A stretch of DNA of 11,447 nucleotides from JAIVGV01 sp035295985. Its GTDB lineage: Bacteria; Acidobacteriota; Blastocatellia; Pyrinomonadales; Pyrinomonadaceae. The notes under the pieces were generated by a model. That model was not told the DNA's origin. It did not search any database and was given only the letters and a program-made list of their open reading frames with translations. Position numbers and translations under genes: made by a program. Positions 6,240 through 11,447 of the stretch are shown here, in pieces (the stretch's first letter is position 1; each line of letters starts with the position of its first letter). The stretch lies in contig DATHBT010000142.1 of NCBI GenBank assembly GCA_035295985.1, positions 1 through 11,447 of the forward strand. The letters are read 5' to 3'.

Positions 6240-6541
6240 GCAGTGGTCAGCGGCCGGTGGTCAGCGTTCAGTTGTTCGTGCTGCCCGACCAGCCGCCGAC
6301 GACCTGACCACTCAGCCCAAACTGCTCAGAACTGACTGACTCATCGCCCGGCAGCGGCGTGTGTGCTTCTTCTGGTGCGGACACGCCGCGAGTATAGCGG
6401 AGGCTGCGGCTCACCCGACGTCAGGCGCGGTTCCGGATCGAGGCCGGGAAGGACGAATTTCGTCCCGCCGCGCTTTTTCCGTTAAGGCGTTGCTGGTAAC
6501 ATCATCGCCCTAGTTCATTACAAAAGGAGAGACTCCCGACG
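6240..6541. other. Intergenic region with degenerate GTGGTCAG repeats and a hairpin
   Basis: At 6241-6270 there are degenerate direct repeats of 'cagtggtcag/ccggtggtcag', with inverted counterparts 'ctgaccact' and 'cagaactgactgac' around 6304-6342. A 9-bp perfect stem (6354-6362 with 6381-6389) closes an 18-base loop. I see no convincing ORF. The last 30 bases hold the AAAGGAG site of the carbonic anhydrase gene (6523-6529). No confident promoter for that gene was found. Confidence 0.5.
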
Positions 6542-7279
6542 GTGCGTAATCACGACGAAGACGAAGACGATCTGATTCAGCAGGACCTGCATCTCGCCGA
6601 GCTGGCGAAGCGCGGCGCGACGATGGAGGAGATCGCGCGGCTCATGGAGCCTGCGGCCGGCACGCCCGAAGAGGCCGTCCGCGCTCTTAAACTCGGGAAC
6701 GCGCGCTACTACAGCGGGCGCACGCTCCGTCAGGCCGACTCGCCCGTCGAGCGGCGCGCGCAGGCCGTCGGGCAGACGCCCTTCGCGGTCGTCCTGGGGT
6801 GCTCCGACAGCCGCGTCCCGACCGAGCACGTCTTCGACCAGGGGCCGGGCCAAATTTTCACCATCCGCGTCGCGGGCAACGTCGTCGCCCCGGCCACGCT
6901 CGGCAGTATCGAGTACGCCGTCAAGCACTTGAAGCCGCACGTCATCGTCGTCATGGGCCACGAGGGCTGCGGCGCGGTTCACGCCGCGATGACGATGACG
7001 GAGGAGCAGGTCAGGGCCGAGTCCGAATACATACAGCTCCTCATCAGCCGCATCGGCCCGGCCGTGCGCAACATCCCACCGATCCGCGACGCGAAGTCGC
7101 GCATGCGCGAGGCCGTCCTCGCCAGCGTCCGGCAGCAGGTTCACTACCTCAACCAGAACCCTGTGGTGCGCGAGGCCGCCGGCAGCGGCCGGATCACGGT
7201 CATCGGCGCCTACTACGAGATCAGCAGCGGCGCAGTTGACTTCCTCGAAACCGAAGAAGACCTGCGCCTCGACGACTGA
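6542..7279 (+). CDS. Beta-class carbonic anhydrase
   Basis: The 245-residue enzyme interconverts CO2 and bicarbonate using zinc. Zinc ligands and the catalytic dyad are clear: CSDSRVP (C87, D89, R91), GHEGCGA (H140, C143), with the fold-typical 'GQIFTIRVAGNVV' and 'SIEYAVKHLKPHVIVVMGH' between them. Family motif 'TPEEAVRALKLGNARYYSG' begins at residue 41. The first 40 residues are an unusual acidic extension (NHDEDEDD) with a predicted helix and no signal peptide, so the enzyme should be cytoplasmic. The C-terminal strand 'VIGAYYEISSGAVDFL' is normal. The start is GTG, 12 bases after AAAGGAG (6523-6529), a somewhat long spacing. No in-frame ATG precedes the conserved domain except M28 and M36, so a shorter start remains possible. 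It is transcribed alone and ends at a strong hairpin. Confidence 0.95.
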   Translation: MRNHDEDEDDLIQQDLHLAELAKRGATMEEIARLMEPAAGTPEEAVRALKLGNARYYSGRTLRQADSPVERRAQAVGQTPFAVVLGCSDSRVPTEHVFDQGPGQIFTIRVAGNVVAPATLGSIEYAVKHLKPHVIVVMGHEGCGAVHAAMTMTEEQVRAESEYIQLLISRIGPAVRNIPPIRDAKSRMREAVLASVRQQVHYLNQNPVVREAAGSGRITVIGAYYEISSGAVDFLETEEDLRLDD

Positions 7280-7318
7280 GGCGACGCGCCCGTACCGCGG
7301 GCGACGTACAGTCCGCGA

Positions 7319-7367
7319 ACGGAGACGCCGCTGAACTTCGAGAGAGGAAGTTCAGCGGCGTCTCCGT
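7319..7367 (+). terminator. Strong hairpin after the carbonic anhydrase gene
   Basis: A perfect 21-bp stem (7319-7339 with 7347-7367) closes a 7-base loop, gagagag, 39 bases after the stop. There is no U-tract after it, only tctgctc, so it may need Rho or may mainly protect the 3' end. Confidence 0.75.
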
Positions 7368-7388
7368 CTGCTCACACGCCAGTTTACA

Positions 7389-7488
7389 CCGCCGGCCGGA
7401 AAGACCGAGCGCGGGGCCCCGAGTTATAAAACCCAGAGCCTCGCGCTTGGTACAACCGAATAGGAGTTGACTGAGAGACGGCCGGCGG
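7389..7488 (-). terminator. Nested stem-loops downstream of nrdJ, possible terminator
   Basis: An outer 9-bp stem (7389-7397 with 7480-7488) encloses an inner 10-bp stem with one G-U pair (7408-7417 with 7438-7447). Both lie just past the nrdJ stop on the minus strand. A small palindrome cggaaaagtttccg lies even closer to the stop. No T-tract follows, so the terminator role is inferred from position. Confidence 0.4.
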
Positions 7489-7502
7489 AAACTTTTCCGG
7501 GG

Positions 7503-10142
7503 CTACTTGCACTTAGAGTAGCCGCAGTCGCGGCAGGTGTCGCAGCCCGAGGCGTGTTCGAGTTGATCCCCGCCGCACTCCGGGCAGCGGCCGAAGAGCG
7601 AGAAGTTGCGGTTCTCCGGCTTGTCGGCGTCGGACGCGGGCGTGTTGACGTGGACGACCGGCTGCGCGTAGGCCGAGGCGCGGGCCGAGTCAGGCTGGTT
7701 CTGCAAACGGCGGTGCGTGAGCATGATGCACTCGGCCGCGGCCTGCTCGGGCGAGGTGAGCAGACGCTCGTTGAACCAGACGGCGTGCGTGCCCGTCACC
7801 TTGTTGAGCGAGCGCGCGACCTCCCTGGCCTCGAAGCCGCCGCGCAGCATCTTCGACGCGAGCAGGCCCACGCCGCCGGAGATCGGCCCCGTGGCGAAGA
7901 CTTCGAGGATGTCGCGGCCGTCGTGGTTGACAGTCACGTAGAGGTTTGCGCCGTCGAACGGAATCTGCCAAGTGAAGCCGCGCAGCTCGCGCGGGCGCTC
8001 GATGCGCGCCGCCTCGCGGATGACCTCGGCCGCGGCAGCGCGCGCCGTCTCGATGGCCGAGTGCGGCGCGGTCTGCACCGTGATCGGCTCAAGACTCGCG
8101 GGCGACACTTCAACATTCGTCCCATTCGCCTGCGCGACGGCCGACTCGCCGACGATGACCGGATCGCACGCGACCTCGCCCTTCGGCTCCTGCGCCTTGA
8201 CGGCCGAGAGCACCTGCGAGTCGCGCGAGCCGTCGCGGTAGTAGCTCACGGCCTTGCAGCCCAATTCGCGCGCCAGCCGGTAGAGGTGGTCAACCGATTC
8301 GAGCGTGTCGTCCTTCGAGCCGTTGCAGGTCTTCGAAACGCCGTTATCGACGTGGCGCTGCGCTGCGGCGAGCACGCGCACGTGCTGCTCCGCGCTGATC
8401 GACATCGCCGAGATGAAGTAGTCGGGCAGCTCCTGCTCGTGCTCCACGACGTACTCGGCCGCGTAGTCAATCGAAGCCTGATCGGTCTGATCGACATCAA
8501 TTCCGAGCGCCTGCGCGGCGAGCGTGTGGACGTAGGTGCGCTTACCCAACGTGTCCTGCCGGACGTAGGCCCACGAGAAGTTCGGCTCCACGCCCGAGGA
8601 GGTCTCGGCGACGAGTGAGATCGTGCCCGTCGGCGCGATGGTCGTCGTCTCGTAGTTGCGCGGCGTCAGCATCGCTTCCGACACGCCGATCTCGTCGCGC
8701 AGGAACGCGTCGTAGGCCTCCTTGTTCGGGTGGTACTCCGGAAAAACGCCGCGCTCCGCGCCCAGCCTGCACGACTCCGTCCACGCCTCGCGGCGGACGA
8801 AGCGCATCACCTCTTCCATGAAGCGCGTCGATTCCTCGTCGCCGTAAGAAATCTTGAGCCGCAGGCAGAGGTCGGCGAAGCCCATGATGCCGAGGCCCAC
8901 GGGGCGCGTGCGCTTGACCACGTCGTCGATTTCGGGCAGCGGCCACGCGCACACGTCGATGACGTTGTCGAGGAAGCGGATCGACCAGCGCACCGTCTCG
9001 GCGAGCGCGTCCCAGTCCACGCGCGTCTGCGGGTCGTAGAACTTCGCCACGTCAACCGAGCCGAGGTTGCACGAGTTGTTGAAGTGGAGCGCCTGCTCGG
9101 CGCAGGGGTTGGTCGCGTAGATCGGCCCCATCGAGCGGATCATGTGGTTGTGGCGGTTGACCTCGTCTATGAAGATCACGCCCGGCTCGGCGTAGCGGTG
9201 CGCGGAGGCGACGATGCGGTTCCACACGTCCGGCGCGAAGACCATGCCGGCGCGCGGCGGCTCTTCCTTCGTGCAGCGGTCGAGTTCGCCCGACTCCTCC
9301 GCGTCGCGGAACGCCTGCTTGTCGCGGAACGTCAGGGTCGAGCCGTCGGCGCGGCGGAAGACCGCGTAGGGGCCGTCCTGCACGGGATCGAATACCGGCT
9401 CGTCCCACGGCTGGCCGTCGAAGGTGAGCTGGAACCACTCGCCGCCGTCAACGGCGGCGAAGAACTTGTCGGTGACGGTGACGGAGATGTTGAAGTTGGT
9501 CAGGCTGTGCTGATCGTTCTTCGCGTGGATGAAGCGGAGCAGGTCGGGGTGATCGACGCGCATGATGCCCATGTTCGCGCCGCGGCGCACGCCGCCCTGC
9601 TTCACCGTGTCGGTCGTCGTGTTGAAGATGTTCATGAACGAGACGGGGCCGCTTGCTACGCCGTGCGTCGAGCGCACCATCGAGCCTTGCGGGCGCACCT
9701 TCTCGAAGGTGAAGCCGGTGCCGCCGCCCGTCTGGTGGATGATCGCGGCGTCGGTCGCCGTCTTCATGATGCCGGCGATGGAGTCGGGCACGTCGAGCAC
9801 GAAGCAGGCGGCGAGCTGGCCCGAAGGCTTGCCGGCGTTGACGAGGCAGGGCGTGTTCGGCACGAACTCGCGGCGGAGCATGATCGCGGCCATCGCCTCG
9901 TAGAACTCGTCGCGCTTCGCCTCGTCGGTCTCCGCCAGCGAGACATGGCCGACGACGCGGCGCACCACGTCCGACCACTCCTCGATGGGGTTGCCCTTCG
10001 AGTCCTTCAAGCTGTAGCGCTTGCTGATGACCTTGCGGGCGTTGACGCCTAGTTCCGCCGCCGCGGCCGTGCGCTTCCTGGCCGGCGCGGCCCCCGCGAT
10101 CAGACTCCCCTGCGAAGCGTTCGGCTCGACGACTGTGCTCAT
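7503..10142 (-). CDS. nrdJ: Adenosylcobalamin-dependent (class II) ribonucleotide reductase
   Basis: The 879-residue enzyme reduces ribonucleotides to deoxyribonucleotides using adenosylcobalamin to make a thiyl radical, so it needs no oxygen and no separate radical-generating subunit. Redox cysteines C113 ('LAACFVLDV') and C358 ('NNSCNLGS') are present. So is the finger-loop thiyl cysteine C347 with E349 in 'NPCAEQ', where most relatives have NPCGEQ. Other landmarks are 'HQTGGGTGFTFEKVRP', 'KQGGVRRGANMGIMRVDHPD', 'TTTIAPTGTISLVAETSSGVEP' and 'YYRDGSRDSQVLS'. A TSCPD-type region (about 717-810) and a C-terminal cysteine cluster (CPECGG, then CDTCRDCGYSKC, residues 853-878) complete the long NrdJ form. 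The cluster probably binds zinc and passes electrons from thioredoxin. The start has AGGGAG (10148-10153), 5 bases before the ATG. Regulation appears elaborate: a strong promoter, NrdR boxes and a long structured leader. Confidence 0.97.
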   Translation of the reverse strand: MSTVVEPNASQGSLIAGAAPARKRTAAAAELGVNARKVISKRYSLKDSKGNPIEEWSDVVRRVVGHVSLAETDEAKRDEFYEAMAAIMLRREFVPNTPCLVNAGKPSGQLAACFVLDVPDSIAGIMKTATDAAIIHQTGGGTGFTFEKVRPQGSMVRSTHGVASGPVSFMNIFNTTTDTVKQGGVRRGANMGIMRVDHPDLLRFIHAKNDQHSLTNFNISVTVTDKFFAAVDGGEWFQLTFDGQPWDEPVFDPVQDGPYAVFRRADGSTLTFRDKQAFRDAEESGELDRCTKEEPPRAGMVFAPDVWNRIVASAHRYAEPGVIFIDEVNRHNHMIRSMGPIYATNPCAEQALHFNNSCNLGSVDVAKFYDPQTRVDWDALAETVRWSIRFLDNVIDVCAWPLPEIDDVVKRTRPVGLGIMGFADLCLRLKISYGDEESTRFMEEVMRFVRREAWTESCRLGAERGVFPEYHPNKEAYDAFLRDEIGVSEAMLTPRNYETTTIAPTGTISLVAETSSGVEPNFSWAYVRQDTLGKRTYVHTLAAQALGIDVDQTDQASIDYAAEYVVEHEQELPDYFISAMSISAEQHVRVLAAAQRHVDNGVSKTCNGSKDDTLESVDHLYRLARELGCKAVSYYRDGSRDSQVLSAVKAQEPKGEVACDPVIVGESAVAQANGTNVEVSPASLEPITVQTAPHSAIETARAAAAEVIREAARIERPRELRGFTWQIPFDGANLYVTVNHDGRDILEVFATGPISGGVGLLASKMLRGGFEAREVARSLNKVTGTHAVWFNERLLTSPEQAAAECIMLTHRRLQNQPDSARASAYAQPVVHVNTPASDADKPENRNFSLFGRCPECGGDQLEHASGCDTCRDCGYSKCK

Positions 10143-10357
10143 GCTCTCTCCCTACTTTCCCGCCCGACCCGGCGGCCACTGTTGACGCGCGAAGACACGA
10201 CTGCCGAAAAGAATCGGCGCGTCTTAACGGTCGCGCCGTCCCGTGAGCTTTTGTCTCGGAAACTGCGGCTGGCCCAGACCGCGGGGACGGGATTCCCTGC
10301 CAGAAGGCCCCACGGGAGCGGGGCCTCGCCGGCTCGCCAACCCACACGGTCAAAACG
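10143..10357 (-). promoter_or_regulatory. Long structured 5' leader of nrdJ, candidate riboswitch-like element
   Basis: From the predicted start near 10357 to the ATG there are about 215 untranslated bases. Visible helices are: a 12-bp hairpin at 10299-10333 (aggcccc/ggggcct inside gccgg/ctggc); a hairpin gcgg...ccgc near 10265-10282; a 7-bp long-range helix, 10236-10242 with 10284-10290; a 7-bp helix, 10215-10221 with 10232-10238; and a 7-bp helix, 10184-10190 with 10217-10223. The last two share bases and cannot coexist, and the long-range helix also competes with the second-last. A ccgcc/ggcgg hairpin sits just before the ribosome site. The 'AGGGAA' near 10293-10298 recalls cobalamin riboswitches, but the sense-strand B12 box is missing. 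A candidate 'nrdJ motif' RNA has been described upstream of nrdJ genes, as I recall it. Identity with that is unverified. Confidence 0.5.
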
Positions 10358-10363
10358 GAGCGC

Positions 10364-10392
10364 AGTATACATAGGCCCCTGCGGGCTGTCAA
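10364..10392 (-). promoter_or_regulatory. Near-consensus sigma-70 promoter of nrdJ
   Basis: On the minus strand a perfect TTGACA (10387-10392) and TATACT (10364-10369, 5/6) are separated by the ideal 17 bases. It is the best promoter in the window. Transcription should begin near 10357, leaving a leader of about 215 bases. Confidence 0.85.
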
Positions 10393-10399
10393 TAGCCAG

Positions 10400-10415
10400 A
10401 CCCAATATATTGTAT
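10400..10415. promoter_or_regulatory. NrdR box, promoter-proximal
   Basis: The sequence accCAATATATTGtat matches the NrdR box consensus acaCwAtATaTwGtgt at 14 of 16 positions, including the whole palindromic core. NrdR is the nucleotide-sensing zinc-finger/ATP-cone repressor of ribonucleotide reductase genes. The box lies 7 bases upstream of the nrdJ -35 hexamer. Confidence 0.75.
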
Positions 10416-10430
10416 CATCTTTTTGACGCA

Positions 10431-10446
10431 GTCCAATACAGTGGGC
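10431..10446. promoter_or_regulatory. Degenerate second NrdR box, 31 bp from the first
   Basis: The core CAATACAGTG differs at two of ten positions from the first box core. The full 16 bases match the consensus at 9 positions. Its start is exactly 31 bp from that of the first box, i.e. three helical turns, which is the usual spacing of paired NrdR boxes. On its own the match would be too weak to call. Confidence 0.5.
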
Positions 10447-10529
10447 ACGTTGAGGATTTACCTTAACCCAACTAAAGACCCGTCTGCCGCATCAAAACTG
10501 GCCCGGAAAAGGGCGAAAGGGCCAAAGAT
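10447..10529 (+). other. hslO upstream region
   Basis: This short stretch precedes the Hsp33 gene. A weak promoter candidate is TTGAGG (10450-10455), 17 bases, TAAAGA (10473-10478, 3/6). AAAGGG (10516-10521), 8 bases before the TTG start, serves as the ribosome site. The divergent NrdR boxes are just to the left. Confidence 0.3.
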
Positions 10530-11447
10530 TTGAGCACGCAGAACAGCCAGACTGAGGACACGCTCGTGCGCGCGACCGCGGCCGGGGGCACGGTGCGCTG
10601 CATGGCGGCGGTGACGACTGATCTAGTAGCCGAAGCCGCACGCCGTCACGACACCTCGCCGACCGTCGCGGCCGCCTTGGGGCGACTGCTGACGGGCACG
10701 CTCCTGCTCGGAGCGGGCCTGAAGGAGCTAGATCGGCTGACGGTGCAAATCGTCTGCGACGGCCCCGTCGGCGGCATCACGGCCGAGGCGAACGCGAAGG
10801 GTGAGGTGCGCGGTTACGTGCGGGAGCCGCAGGCGGACGTGCCTTTGAACGCGCGCGGCAAGTTCGACGTGAGCGCGGTCATCGGAACGGGGATGTTTTA
10901 CGTTACCTACGAGTCGGGCTTCGAGCTGGGGCTGTACAGGGAGCCGTACCGCGGCTCAGTCCCCATCGTCTCCGGCGAGATCGGCGAGGACTTCGCCTAC
11001 TACCTCGCGAAGTCGGAACAGATACCTTCGGCCGTGCTGCTCGGCGTGCTCGTGCGTGCGCGAGAGGACGGCACGTGGTTCGTCGAATCGGCGGGCGGCC
11101 TCATCATACAAGTGATGCCCGGCGCGGACGAGAAGACGGTCGATGGGATCGAGGAGACGATCAGGCGCACGCCGCACATGACGGAGTTGATCCGCGCGGG
11201 CGCACGGCCCGCAGACCTGCTGACGACCGCGCTCGGCGGCGTGCCCTTCGAGATACTCGAAGAGCGGCCCGCCAGGTTCGCGTGCGCGTGCTCGTATGAT
11301 CGGGCGGTGTCGATGATCTCCTCGATTGATCGCGGCGAGTTGGAGACGATCCTGCGCGAAGATAGGGGCGCGGCGATGACGTGCCACTTCTGCAACGAGA
11401 CTTACCGGCTCGATGAAGGCGCGCTCGTAGGCATCCTTGCGACGAGC
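10530..11447 (+). CDS. hslO: Hsp33 redox-regulated chaperone (3' end just off-window)
   Basis: The frame encodes 306 codons up to the window edge without a stop. Hsp33 is a cytoplasmic holdase switched on when oxidation releases zinc from four C-terminal cysteines. Family landmarks are 'LVRATAAGGTVRCMAA' (N-terminus), 'QIVCDGPVGGITAEAN', 'GEVRGYV' and 'PSAVLLGVLV'. The zinc cysteines are CAC (C252, C254) and CHFC (C285, C288), in 'FACACSYDR' and 'MTCHFCNETYRLDE'. The first pair is CxC and the second CxxC, as in active Hsp33. The start is most likely TTG at 10530: it is preceded by AAAGGG at 8 bases, an in-frame TAA at 10473-10475 limits any extension, and the next candidate (GTG 10566) would remove residues conserved at the Hsp33 N-terminus. 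Only a few residues appear to be missing at the right edge. It is divergent from nrdJ. Confidence 0.95.
   Translation, partial: MSTQNSQTEDTLVRATAAGGTVRCMAAVTTDLVAEAARRHDTSPTVAAALGRLLTGTLLLGAGLKELDRLTVQIVCDGPVGGITAEANAKGEVRGYVREPQADVPLNARGKFDVSAVIGTGMFYVTYESGFELGLYREPYRGSVPIVSGEIGEDFAYYLAKSEQIPSAVLLGVLVRAREDGTWFVESAGGLIIQVMPGADEKTVDGIEETIRRTPHMTELIRAGARPADLLTTALGGVPFEILEERPARFACACSYDRAVSMISSIDRGELETILREDRGAAMTCHFCNETYRLDEGALVGILATS

Noticed and set aside
8730..10052. 440-codon open frame on the plus strand opposite nrdJ
   Set aside because: A GC-driven antisense shadow. nrdJ is unmistakable, and the shadow has no ribosome site or recognisable domain. The same applies to 7467-8618.
10175..10181. 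GCCACTG, the classic B12-box heptamer, near nrdJ
   Set aside because: It lies on the plus strand, antisense to the nrdJ transcript, and the rest of the cobalamin core (CGGUG/AAUCCG) is not found around it. A canonical cobalamin riboswitch cannot be claimed.

Overview
The window is high-GC bacterial chromosome with tightly packed housekeeping and regulatory genes. I see no phage, transposase, CRISPR or tRNA/rRNA signature. The gene set is a membrane HAMP-SpoIIE-type phosphatase, a class II HDAC-like deacetylase, a beta-carbonic anhydrase, a stand-alone class II ribonucleotide reductase and Hsp33. Together with the intergenic palindromes, it resembles soil Acidobacteriota (Blastocatellia-like). 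That placement is an inference from style, not from a marker gene.

Layout, left to right. (1) The last 63 codons of a plus-strand gene, possibly a D12-class adenine DNA methylase, end at 193 and share a bidirectional terminator with the minus-strand phosphatase gene (285-2576). (2) A minus-strand HDAC-family gene (2786-3736) has its own promoter, placed so that the transcript would be leaderless. (3) A 95-bp REP-like palindrome (3821-3915) separates it from two plus-strand envelope-type genes: a secreted glycine-zipper protein (4136-4534) and a membrane-anchored BON-domain protein (4697-5326). (4) A 100-bp imperfect inverted repeat marks the convergence with a two-gene minus-strand operon of unknown function (6225 to 5440), whose first gene also looks leaderless. 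(5) A beta-carbonic anhydrase gene (6542-7279) ends at a strong hairpin. (6) nrdJ (10142 to 7503, minus) encodes an adenosylcobalamin-dependent ribonucleotide reductase. (7) hslO/Hsp33 (10530 onward, plus) is divergent from nrdJ and runs off the right edge just short of its expected end.

The most informative regulatory region is the 387-bp nrdJ/hslO divergent intergenic region. It holds a near-consensus sigma-70 promoter for nrdJ (TTGACA, 17 bp, TATACT), a good NrdR box with a degenerate partner exactly 31 bp away, and a leader of about 215 nt with several stable helices, some mutually exclusive. The leader lacks the standard B12 box in the sense orientation, so it is a candidate structured regulatory RNA that is either a divergent cobalamin element or something else.

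Functionally, nrdJ supplies deoxyribonucleotides without needing oxygen, Hsp33 protects proteins during oxidative unfolding, carbonic anhydrase interconverts CO2 and bicarbonate, and the phosphatase probably drives a partner-switching stress response. No single operon-level pathway links all of them.
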